Source of the DNA: an uncultured Porphyromonadaceae bacterium
GTDB taxonomy: Bacteria; Bacteroidota; Bacteroidia; Bacteroidales; Muribaculaceae
DNA length: 9,443 nucleotides
Direction of reading: 5' to 3'
NCBI GenBank assembly: GCA_905202215.1
Contig: CAJKRG010000071.1
Span: 1-9,443, forward strand
In this document: piece after piece, positions 1 through 5,874 of the stretch
Numbering within the stretch: position 1 is the stretch's first letter
How the letters are laid out: every line of letters begins with the position of its first letter
Made by a program: the position numbers and the translations under genes
The notes under the pieces: model-generated
Database searches by the model: none
What the model saw: the letters and a program-made list of their open reading frames with translations, nothing else
Told to the model about the DNA's origin: nothing

Positions 1-58
1 CGCGCCCCTACTGAGCACAATATAATCAATTACGATACAGCCCGATTTCCAGACAATT

Positions 59-1900
59 ATGAAGAAGCTGATTTTCGCTTTTGCCGCTTTGCTCGTGCTG
101 CTGTTGGCCGCATGCTCTAAGCCGCAGCCGCGAGCCATCGACACTCCCGCCATCGCCGCGACAAACTGCAACGACCTGCGCCTGACCAAGGCAGAACTCA
201 ACGACTCGGCGACAGTGCTGTCGTTCCATGTCAAATACCGTCCCGGATGGTGGATACGCATCGCCAAGGAGAGCAAGCTGCTTGCCGGCGGCAAGGAATA
301 TCCTCTGGTGAGCGCCACAGAGCTGGTTCCCGGCGAGGAATTCTACATGCCCGAGAGCGGCGAGGCCGACTTCACCCTCACTTTCGAGCCGCTGCCTCTC
401 GAGACTGAAAGCTTCGATTTCACCGAAGGCACCGACGACGGCTGGGTATTCTACGGCATCGACGCCACCGGCAAGCCGGCCGACCCCAACGCCGCCCTCG
501 CAGCCCTTCCCAAAGAAATCAGCAGCGTAGACATCGCCGATATACAGATCGAGCCGGTATTCGAGGCCGCTCCCTCCGAACTCCGCTTCCACATGCTCGG
601 CTACCGTCCTGAATACGGCACGAAACTCAATCTATACCTCAGCAATGCAGCCGAGGCCGAGATATCCTCTGTCACTCTTGACGAAAACGGCGAGGGCACC
701 CTCTCGACACCCCTCTACGGTACCACCGAGCTCACCGTCATGCCCGACGGCATGAACGCATCCTCCGCGAGTGTGCTCGTGGCTCCGGGCGAGACCACCG
801 ACATCTATATTTCGCCCGCAATCTTCTCCGATTATATTGAAATGAAGTGGAACGAAGATGCAGAACAGCACACTCCCTATGCCTACACCAACGGCCGATA
901 TGCCGCGTTCAACAAAGCCAAGGCTGAGATCAACAAAATCGACGGCACTCCCGCCGAACTCGACTGGCACATGACAGGCGAAGAATATACCGCCGCTCAG
1001 GTAGCCGCACACAACAAGAACGTGGCCGCCATCAACGCCTCCGATCTCCCCGACGCTCTCAAGGCATATGCCATACAGGCCCTCAACCTCGAGACCATGG
1101 AATCCATTACACGCGCATGGGGTAATCTCGCCAACAAATATTACGCCGAAAACGGCCAGGAAGGCCTGCGCGACTCCGTGACAATCGAAATCGCACCCGA
1201 ACAGTATGCCGCTGTAGCCGGTCTTGTCGACGGCGACGACAAGGCATATTTCGCACATCCCGCCGAACTGATCTACATATTCGGAAAAGAAAACTGGACC
1301 GATCACGGAGCCAAGGGTGCGATCTTCACCGAGTTCCCCGTATATGCCAAGGCATACCAGAGCGCCAAGGCCGCCAAGCTGACCGATCAGGAGACAGCCT
1401 CGCTCGAAGCACTCTCGCAGCCCTTCTACGCCAAGGCCGCCAAATACCGTCAGGCCGAAGCCCAGAAAGCTTTCGAGGAAGCTCAGAAAACTCTCGCAGA
1501 GAATCCCAAAGTTCCCGACGAACTTCTCTTCGACGCAATCGTAGCCAAGCACAAGGGCAAAGTGGTGCTCGTAGACCTCTGGAACACATGGTGCGGCCCG
1601 TGCCGCCGCGCTCTCAAGGCCAACGAACCGCTCAAGACCGGCGAACTCGCCAACGACGACATCGTGTGGATATACATAGCCGATGAAAGCTCCGACCTCG
1701 GCCAGTATGCCGAAATGATCAAGGAAATCAAGGGCGAACACCACATGGTCAACGCCGATCAGATCGGAATGATCCGCAACCGCTTCGGCGTCGACGGCAT
1801 ACCCTACTACATCCTCGTCGACCGCGAGGGCAAGGCCCAGGGCCACCCCGACTTCCGCGACCACGCCAAACTCGTCGAAGGCATCAAAGCCGCCCTCTGA
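59..1900 (+). CDS. TlpA-like thioredoxin-fold lipoprotein (probable periplasmic thiol-disulfide oxidoreductase)
   Basis: The 613-residue product begins with a lipoprotein signal peptide: charged MKK, a hydrophobic core, and lipobox L16-A17-A18-C19, so it should be anchored in the envelope facing the periplasm. The last ~110 residues (about 500-613) are a thioredoxin domain: a VVLVDLWNTW strand leads into W511-C512-G513-P514-C515, and the cis-proline is in GIPYYILVD (P582). This is the TlpA/ResA redoxin pattern, in which the cysteine pair reduces or exchanges disulfides of exported proteins. Residues ~35-150 look beta-rich and ~270-490 mostly helical; I recognise no named family there, although Bacteroidota TlpA proteins often carry long N-terminal extensions. 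The start is fixed by the signal peptide. No Shine-Dalgarno sequence and no promoter-like -7 box is visible in the 58 bases upstream, so it may be cotranscribed with a gene outside the window. The substrate is unknown. The domain call is firm; the pathway is not. Confidence 0.9.
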   Translation: MKKLIFAFAALLVLLLAACSKPQPRAIDTPAIAATNCNDLRLTKAELNDSATVLSFHVKYRPGWWIRIAKESKLLAGGKEYPLVSATELVPGEEFYMPESGEADFTLTFEPLPLETESFDFTEGTDDGWVFYGIDATGKPADPNAALAALPKEISSVDIADIQIEPVFEAAPSELRFHMLGYRPEYGTKLNLYLSNAAEAEISSVTLDENGEGTLSTPLYGTTELTVMPDGMNASSASVLVAPGETTDIYISPAIFSDYIEMKWNEDAEQHTPYAYTNGRYAAFNKAKAEINKIDGTPAELDWHMTGEEYTAAQVAAHNKNVAAINASDLPDALKAYAIQALNLETMESITRAWGNLANKYYAENGQEGLRDSVTIEIAPEQYAAVAGLVDGDDKAYFAHPAELIYIFGKENWTDHGAKGAIFTEFPVYAKAYQSAKAAKLTDQETASLEALSQPFYAKAAKYRQAEAQKAFEEAQKTLAENPKVPDELLFDAIVAKHKGKVVLVDLWNTWCGPCRRALKANEPLKTGELANDDIVWIYIADESSDLGQYAEMIKEIKGEHHMVNADQIGMIRNRFGVDGIPYYILVDREGKAQGHPDFRDHAKLVEGIKAAL

Positions 1901-1911
1901 TCCGAACCGCG

Positions 1912-1928
1912 GAAGCGCAAAGCGCTTC
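1912..1928. other. Short perfect stem-loop just after the TlpA-like gene
   Basis: GAAGCGC (1912-1918) and GCGCTTC (1922-1928) are perfect inverted repeats around an AAA loop, beginning 11 bases after the stop codon. No T-run follows on either strand, so it is not a canonical intrinsic terminator. It may protect the 3' end of the upstream mRNA. The function is inferred only from position. Confidence 0.5.
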
Positions 1929-1944
1929 AATATTCACACAGCCC

Positions 1945-1976
1945 GGGGTTTGACCGCCAATAAGCGGTCATACCCC
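1945..1976. other. Strong 12-bp stem-loop in the convergent intergenic region
   Basis: GGGGT (1945-1949) pairs with ACCCC (1972-1976). After one T/T mismatch (1950/1971), TGACCGC (1951-1957) pairs with GCGGTCA (1964-1970) around a CAATAA loop. Neither strand has a T-run after it. Possible roles are an mRNA 3' end structure, a protein-binding palindrome, or part of a dispersed intergenic element. The pairing is seen directly; the role is unknown. Confidence 0.5.
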
Positions 1977-2018
1977 AGGAATTCAAGCCCCCACATCCCA
2001 ATAAAAGCCGAAAAAGCG

Positions 2019-2060
2019 AAAACCCGCCCGCAGCAGAAGAAAAGGCCACGGACGGGTTTT
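2019..2060. terminator. Probable bidirectional intrinsic terminator
   Basis: AAAACCCG (2019-2026) pairs with CGGGTTTT (2053-2060). After a C/A mismatch, CCG (2028-2030) pairs with CGG (2049-2051), leaving an 18-base loop. The right arm ends in TTTT for plus-strand transcripts from the TlpA-like gene. On the minus strand the hairpin ends in TTTT and is followed by a further T-rich tract (complement of 2002-2018), the stronger orientation. It would serve convergent transcription from the TlpA-like gene and from the minus strand. The rest of the 1901-2227 gap holds the two other stem-loops, a minus-strand promoter-like box with alternative stems at 2062-2157, and no gene that I would defend. Confidence 0.6.
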
Positions 2061-2143
2061 CCCATAAAGGGTAACCAGCCATTATTCAATTTTAAGATAA
2101 TGTGTAACAGATTCTTTATGGCTGCTTTATAATATTTGGTATG
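2019..2143 (-). ncRNA. Candidate small RNA between a minus-strand promoter-like box and the terminator
   Basis: A minus-strand TACCTTTG box (2157-2150) would start transcription near 2143, and the minus-strand terminator lies ~85-125 bases downstream. In between, the segment at 2114-2124 can pair in two mutually exclusive ways: CTTTATGG (2114-2121) with CCATAAAG (2062-2069), or ATGGCTG (2118-2124) with CAGCCAT (2076-2082). No gene on this strand follows the terminator, so a leader attenuator has no obvious target; a free-standing sRNA or a 3'-UTR-derived RNA of the lipoprotein gene fits better. It matches no RNA family that I can name. The 5' end is a guess based on promoter spacing. Confidence 0.28.
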
Positions 2144-2149
2144 GAGTTG

Positions 2150-2157
2150 CAAAGGTA
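2150..2157 (-). promoter_or_regulatory. Bacteroidota -7 promoter box (TACCTTTG)
   Basis: The minus strand reads TACCTTTG, an exact match to the Bacteroidota primary sigma -7 consensus TAnnTTTG. No TTTG or TTG lies 19-21 bases upstream; the nearest TTTG (2197-2194) is 36 bases away. The promoter is therefore only half supported. It would drive leftward transcription toward the terminator at 2019-2060. Confidence 0.35.
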
Positions 2158-2227
2158 AGAAGATCCCGACGATCCGACCTTCGGTTTTTATAACAAATGC
2201 GTCACTATGCGTAACACTCTGCCACGA

Positions 2228-3028
2228 TCATATATCGGGGACAGTATATTTGAAAGTAAGTTCTTCGTCGGAGGAGTCGGAAACATACAACTCCCGAGCA
2301 TCGTCCAACTGGAGCCCGCTGCCGAACGGAGTTTCGCCCCGGCCTCTATAAACCAACTGGACGGTATTCGTGATACCGACTCCGCATGGCAACATTACCG
2401 AGTGCGACCCTTCTGCGGGAATCTCGATTGCCTCGAACAAGTAAAGCCAAGAGACATCGCTGTATTCACTATTATTAAGCTTACCATTAAGCATACCCCA
2501 GCCGGAACCGTAGGGAAAGCTGTTTTTGACGGCATAATATCCCTCTGTAACAGGCAGTCCGGAGTTTTCAACATTCACTTTCACATATTTCTTAAATGGA
2601 ATAGTAAAGTCACAATTCAGCGTCTCGCCCTCACGGTCTTCCACCCGAAGATAAAAATCGAGTTTCTCCTCCGGCCGGATATAAGTTTCCGGCGACACCC
2701 CGCTTAAATCGACCGAAAAACAATATTGGCTCTGGACATCACCTGCCGGAGCTTTGTCTTCGCCTACCTCGAAGAAGACGCTGTAATTGCCGTTTTTGTC
2801 GGTTGTAGCCTTACCTTTATGTTTCACAATGTGTGCTACAATTGAACGGAACTCATAATCGACACAGACCGGAATACCGGCGAAAGGCTGACCGTCGGGT
2901 GTGCATACGGTGCCCTTTATAGTTATGCTCGTCGGAGTAGGTTTGGCGAGGATATCATCTTCCTCGCGCTCACAGGCAGTGGCGACAAGAAGAATGATTG
3001 CAAAGACTGGAAAAACAAATCGGTTCAT
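2228..3028 (-). CDS. Lipoprotein of unknown function with carboxypeptidase-regulatory-like domain
   Basis: I take the start at 3028, not the longer in-frame start at 3088, because it opens directly on a lipoprotein signal peptide (MNRFVFPVFAIILLVATAC, lipobox ending in C19); the longer version would bury it 20 residues in. The mature protein (266 residues including signal) begins with an acidic stretch (EREEDD), common after the lipid anchor of exported Bacteroidota lipoproteins. Next comes a sequence typical of CarboxypepD_reg-like beta-sandwiches: ITIKGTVCTPDGQPFAGIPV and, further on, TTDKNGNYSVFF (roughly residues 33-90). The remaining ~170 residues look beta-rich and match nothing that I recognise. 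It resembles, without clearly belonging to, the radical-SAM-associated putative lipoproteins of Bacteroidota; no radical SAM gene is in the window. The DNA is more A/T-rich than its neighbours (26/60 G+C at 2461-2520 against 38/60 at 7081-7140), hinting at different ancestry. It is convergent with the TlpA-like gene and divergent from the efflux operon. Confidence 0.85.
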   Translation of the reverse strand: MNRFVFPVFAIILLVATACEREEDDILAKPTPTSITIKGTVCTPDGQPFAGIPVCVDYEFRSIVAHIVKHKGKATTDKNGNYSVFFEVGEDKAPAGDVQSQYCFSVDLSGVSPETYIRPEEKLDFYLRVEDREGETLNCDFTIPFKKYVKVNVENSGLPVTEGYYAVKNSFPYGSGWGMLNGKLNNSEYSDVSWLYLFEAIEIPAEGSHSVMLPCGVGITNTVQLVYRGRGETPFGSGLQLDDARELYVSDSSDEELTFKYTVPDI

Positions 3029-3046
3029 AAATGGAAATTGAGTGCG

Positions 3047-3077
3047 CAATATTAAGCAAAAATTTCTATACGGCAAA
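3047..3077 (-). promoter_or_regulatory. Probable promoter of the lipoprotein gene
   Basis: On the minus strand, TTTG (3077-3074) acts as a -33 element. After a 19-base spacer, TAATATTG (3054-3047) matches the Bacteroidota -7 consensus TAnnTTTG with one mismatch. Transcription would begin around 3040, giving a 5' leader of roughly a dozen bases before the ATG at 3028. The spacing is right; the -7 is imperfect. Confidence 0.45.
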
Positions 3078-3154
3078 GCAGACAGCACACATTCGCCGTT
3101 TCAGCGTTGAAATTGGCCGATTAAGCTATATAATATGCCATTTCGTAGACTATA

Positions 3155-3186
3155 CTTGTCGGAGGGGAGGCATTTTCTTATCTTTG
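3155..3186 (+). promoter_or_regulatory. Promoter of the RND efflux operon
   Basis: TATCTTTG at 3179-3186 is an exact TAnnTTTG -7 box. CTTG at 3155-3158, separated by 20 bases, serves as a TTG-type -33 element. The expected transcript start is near 3193, leaving ~20 untranslated bases before the TolC-like start at 3215. A G-rich patch (GGAGGGGAGG, 3161-3170) lies in the spacer, and an imperfect palindrome AATTGGCCGATT (3113-3124) lies farther upstream. Either could be a regulator site, but nothing proves it. Confidence 0.6.
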
Positions 3187-3214
3187 TAAGTCATTATCAC
3201 ATTTCATACCATAG

Positions 3215-4609
3215 ATGTACTATAAAAACATATCAGTCGGGCTCATGCTGCTGTCAGCACCCATGTTAGCCTGCGCAGAAAACGTAAAGCTCTCGCTCGA
3301 TGAGTGCCTTGCAATCGCACTTTCCGACAACCCCACGGTCAAAGTGGCCGACATGGAGGTGCAGCGCCTCGATTACTCCAAAAAAGAAGTGATCGGCCAA
3401 TTGTTGCCGACCATCGACTTCGGCGCTAACTACAACCGTACCCTCGAAAAACAGACCATGTATATGAACATGGACGGCTTCGGCGATTTCGGCGGTGAGG
3501 GCGACGGTGACGGCGAAAACGGCGAAGTCAGCTCCCGCGCCCGTGCAGGCGGCGGTGGCGACGGCGGCATCAAGGTCGGCCTCGACAACTCGTGGTCGCT
3601 CGGTTTCCAGGCATCGCTGCCGTTGATCGCGCCGCAACTGTGGAAAAGCGTGGCCGTGAGCGACACCCAGATTCTGCGGAGCCTCGAAGCCGCACAACAG
3701 TCGCGCCAGAACCTCGTCGATCAGGTCAAGAGCGCCTACTACGGGCTGCTCCTCGCCCAGGACTCGCGCATCGTCATTCAGGAAAGCTACGATATGGCGC
3801 GCCTCACGCATGAGACATATGTGAAACAGGCGGCTGCCGGCGCCGCATCCGACTACGACGTGCTCCGCACATCGGTGGCAATGAAAAACATCGAGCCTGA
3901 GATCATTCAGGCCGACATAGCCATCAAACAGGCCCGTCTCCAGCTGCTTGTCCTCATGGGAGTAGACTCGGCATTCGAGTTCGAGGCCGCGGCAAGGCTC
4001 GCCGACTACGAACAGACAATGTACGACGAGGTCTTCGCCCTCGAAGCCGACTACAGCAACAACGCCGACCTCAAACTTCTTGACATCGACACCAAGCTTC
4101 TCGAGCAGCAGGTGGCGATGAAGAAACTCGCCTTCGTGCCCACCCTCGCATTGAGCGCCAACTACAACTGGACATCGATGAGCAACGGCTCGCCTATGAA
4201 AAACTTCCGCTGGTCGCCCTATTCGATGGTCGGTCTCACACTGTCGGTGCCTATCTTCCACGGCGGTTCGCGCTGGAACAGCCTAAAAGCGGCTTCAATA
4301 CAGGCCAAGGAAATGAAATGGCAGCGTGAGAACCTCGAACGCAGCATAGCAATGCAGGTAGACATTGCCATCGACAACATAAAACTCAATGTCAAGCAGA
4401 TAGCATCAAGCTCCGAAAGCGTCAATCAGGCCGACCGAGCACATACGATCATGGAGAAAAGCTTCGAGATCGGTGCCGCAAGCTACCTCGACCTCCGCGA
4501 CTCCGAGCTGTCGCTGACACGCGCCCGGCTGGCCTACTATCAGGCCATCTACAACTACCTCATTGCCGGCAGCAAGCTCGAACTCCTCCTCGGAAATTAT
4601 GAATTTTGA
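3215..4609 (+). CDS. TolC family outer-membrane efflux channel
   Basis: The 464-residue product has a Sec signal peptide with a likely signal peptidase I site A19-C20-A21|E22. The C20 context (MLAC) is a poor lipobox, so I do not call it a lipoprotein. The mature start VKLSLDECLAIALSDNP is the typical OEP/TolC opening, and the two repeated halves each have long helices and a beta-hairpin: LPTIDFGANYN and SLGFQASLPL in the first, FVPTLALSANYNW and LTLSVPIFHGG in the second. The length fits the family. Trimers form the outer-membrane barrel and periplasmic tunnel through which the pump exports. A Gly/Asp/Glu-rich insertion (residues ~87-118, including D97-G-D99-G-E101-N) lies where the first extracellular loop should be. 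It is the first gene of the operon. Its last residues (N-Y-E-F) and TGA stop lie inside an A/T-rich repeat. P. gingivalis PG0538 (xepC) is the comparable gene by operon order. Confidence 0.93.
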   Translation: MYYKNISVGLMLLSAPMLACAENVKLSLDECLAIALSDNPTVKVADMEVQRLDYSKKEVIGQLLPTIDFGANYNRTLEKQTMYMNMDGFGDFGGEGDGDGENGEVSSRARAGGGGDGGIKVGLDNSWSLGFQASLPLIAPQLWKSVAVSDTQILRSLEAAQQSRQNLVDQVKSAYYGLLLAQDSRIVIQESYDMARLTHETYVKQAAAGAASDYDVLRTSVAMKNIEPEIIQADIAIKQARLQLLVLMGVDSAFEFEAAARLADYEQTMYDEVFALEADYSNNADLKLLDIDTKLLEQQVAMKKLAFVPTLALSANYNWTSMSNGSPMKNFRWSPYSMVGLTLSVPIFHGGSRWNSLKAASIQAKEMKWQRENLERSIAMQVDIAIDNIKLNVKQIASSSESVNQADRAHTIMEKSFEIGAASYLDLRDSELSLTRARLAYYQAIYNYLIAGSKLELLLGNYEF

Positions 4610-4660
4610 ATTATGAATTATGGATTAAGTAATTTATAATTAAGAATTTAGAATTGACAA
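4594..4660 (+). repeat. A/T-rich GAATTATGAATT-type repeat, first copy
   Basis: This stretch begins inside the last codons of the channel gene and continues 51 bases past its stop. It is built of GAATTATGAATT and GATTAAG-like units and shares the exact 19-mer AATTATGAATTATGGATTA (4609-4627) with 5764-5782. Both copies end in GAATTGACA. It is sharply different in composition from the G+C-rich coding sequence around it. Similar A/T repeats are scattered between genes in many Bacteroidales, from general knowledge. The mechanism of spread is unknown to me. Confidence 0.75.
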
Positions 4661-4675
4661 CCACCCCACTCCTTC

Positions 4676-4762
4676 CCTCCTGAAATCCCAACCTCCTATC
4701 CTCCTTTTATCATATCCTATCTTCCTAACCTCCTATCCTCCTATCTTCCTAACCTCCTATCC
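4676..4762 (+). repeat. Pyrimidine-rich leader with perfect 24-bp tandem duplication
   Basis: 4715-4738 and 4739-4762 are identical, directly adjacent 24-base copies. A degenerate copy sits at 4678-4701, identical in its last 12 bases (AACCTCCTATCC). The tract is almost all C and T on this strand and holds six CCTCCT hexamers (starting 4676, 4692, 4700, 4729, 4737, 4753). It ends one base before the adaptor ATG at 4764. It lacks the A-rich stretch usual before Bacteroidota starts. It could set adaptor translation or be a slippage-prone tract. Confidence 0.8.
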
Positions 4763-4763
4763 G

Positions 4764-5771
4764 ATGAAACAGATATACTATATAGCCGCCGCGGCGCTCA
4801 CATTAGCGGCCTGCGGCAAAAATGACAGCGAAAACGCTGCCATCCGGACCGAAGAAGAACTACCCCTCGTAACCGTCGATGTGGCACACAGCATGGATGT
4901 GGCCCAGACGAAGAGCTACACAGCCAACGTCGAAGCCGAGAATGTGAACAATATCGCGCCTTCGACACCCAATCGCATCAAGACAATAACCGTCGATGCC
5001 GGCGACCGCGTTGTCAAAGGCCAGACCCTTGTGACGCTCGACCGCGCCAACATCGACCAGCTGCGTATAAATCTCGAGCAGATAGAGCGCGAATACAAAC
5101 GCGCCGTGCAGCTCCTTGAAATCGGCGGAGGCACACAGCAGGCAGTCGACCAGCTCAAGACCCAGCTGGATGCCGCCCGCTCGCAGTACGACAACCTCCT
5201 CGAGAACACCGTGCTCACATCGCCGATCACAGGCGTCGTCACCGCACGCAACTACGACCCCGGCGACATGACAGGCAACCTTCCCGTGCTCACCGTCGGG
5301 CAGCTCTCGCCTGTGGTGAAAGTGCTCATCGGAATCAGCGAGAATGACATGAGCCTCGTGAAGAAAGGCATGCCTGTGAGTGTCGCTCTCGACGCATTCC
5401 CCGACGAGACCTTCGAAGGCACGGTGAACCGCATATATCCCACCGTCGACACCAACACACGCACATTCCAGGCCGAAGTACGCATATCCAACCCCGGCGA
5501 GCGAATAAAACCAGGCATGTTCGCCCGCGTGAACTTCGACATGGGATCGAAGCACAATGTAGTCGTACCCGACCGCGCCGTGGTCAAGCAGACAGGCTCC
5601 GGCAACAAATATGTCTACGTCTACTCCAACGGCCGCGTATCCTATAAGAAAGTTGAACTCGGCCAGCGCCTCGGCGACAGCTACGAGCTGATATCGGGCA
5701 TCAACGACGGCGACACCGTAGTCACCGCCGGCCAGACCCGCCTCGCCGACGGCATCCAAGTCAAATTATGA
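4764..5771 (+). CDS. Efflux RND transporter periplasmic adaptor subunit (membrane fusion lipoprotein)
   Basis: The 335-residue product is a lipoprotein (lipobox L14-A15-A16-C17), so it should be tethered to a membrane on the periplasmic side, where it bridges the permease and the channel. Domains in order: the first lipoyl/barrel-sandwich half (about residues 62-97, with AGDRVVKGQTLVTLD), a short alpha-hairpin (~98-146), the second lipoyl half (E147-N-T-V-L-T-S-P-I-T-G-V-V, then a DPGD turn), a beta-barrel (~185-255, with NTRTFQAEVRISNPGERIKPGM), and a membrane-proximal domain ending in GQTRLADGIQVKL. This matches the HlyD/AcrA family at a typical short Bacteroidota length. The start is fixed by the signal peptide, although the tract before it is pyrimidine-rich and offers no recognisable ribosome-binding sequence. 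The gene lies 154 bases after the channel gene, far for this kind of operon because of intervening repeats. Its stop codon lies in the second A/T-rich repeat. It corresponds in order to P. gingivalis PG0539. Confidence 0.93.
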   Translation: MKQIYYIAAAALTLAACGKNDSENAAIRTEEELPLVTVDVAHSMDVAQTKSYTANVEAENVNNIAPSTPNRIKTITVDAGDRVVKGQTLVTLDRANIDQLRINLEQIEREYKRAVQLLEIGGGTQQAVDQLKTQLDAARSQYDNLLENTVLTSPITGVVTARNYDPGDMTGNLPVLTVGQLSPVVKVLIGISENDMSLVKKGMPVSVALDAFPDETFEGTVNRIYPTVDTNTRTFQAEVRISNPGERIKPGMFARVNFDMGSKHNVVVPDRAVVKQTGSGNKYVYVYSNGRVSYKKVELGQRLGDSYELISGINDGDTVVTAGQTRLADGIQVKL

Positions 5772-5863
5772 ATTATGGATTATGAATTATGAATTGACAG
5801 CTACTATTCATAATTCTCAATAATCCATAATTTCAATTAATTCATCATTCATAATCCATAATT
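5763..5863 (+). repeat. A/T-rich repeat, second copy, with two inverted copies forming alternative hairpins
   Basis: A direct copy (5763-5800) shares the 19-mer AATTATGAATTATGGATTA with the first repeat. Two inverted copies follow. 5771-5795 pairs with 5839-5863 at 24 of 25 positions (T5788/C5846 mismatched), looping out 43 bases. The same left arm can instead pair with 5806-5832 through 24 base pairs plus a 3-base bulge, so the two hairpins exclude each other. The outer stem ends 11 bases before the permease ATG, leaving the A/G-rich stretch AAAAAGAAAGA unpaired as the likely ribosome-contact region. It may tune permease expression relative to adaptor. The pairing is seen; the regulation is inferred. 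Confidence 0.8.
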
Positions 5864-5874
5864 AAAAAGAAAGA

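Noticed and set aside
632..1930. 432-residue frame antisense to the TlpA-like gene
   Set aside because: It opposes a gene with a clear lipobox and WCGPC motif. Long antisense frames are expected in G+C-rich, C-ending-codon sequence, and it shows no motif.
1942..1999. Possible G-quadruplex on the minus strand
   Set aside because: There are four G-runs, but one loop is 28 bases and another 11. The hairpin at 1945-1976 competes for two of the runs.
1934..2152. 72-residue minus-strand reading frame across the intergenic region
   Set aside because: Its first ATG overlaps the minus-strand -7 box and the frame runs through the terminator hairpin and the 1945-1976 stem-loop. It has no recognisable domain, and structured RNA explains the region better.
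2174..2189. CCGA-CCT-TCGG hairpin followed by TTTTT as a plus-strand terminator
   Set aside because: The stem is only four base pairs, and no plus-strand gene remains unterminated there.
2207..2707. 166-residue plus-strand frame opposite the lipoprotein gene
   Set aside because: The minus strand carries a signal peptide, lipobox and beta-sandwich motif, and the plus frame has none of these.
3029..3088. Longer start for the minus-strand lipoprotein at 3088
   Set aside because: It would place 20 residues ahead of the signal peptide and include the predicted promoter and transcript start in the coding sequence.
3266..4261. 331-residue frame antisense to the TolC-like gene
   Set aside because: It is a composition artefact: rich in H, V, G and C, without family features, opposite a well-supported gene.
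4676..4762. CRISPR-like array in the tandem pyrimidine repeat
   Set aside because: The copies are directly adjacent with no spacers and degenerate upstream. It is a tandem duplication, not an array.
4860..5759. 299-residue frame antisense to the adaptor gene
   Set aside because: It is the same kind of shadow. The sense strand has the full HlyD-type domain order.
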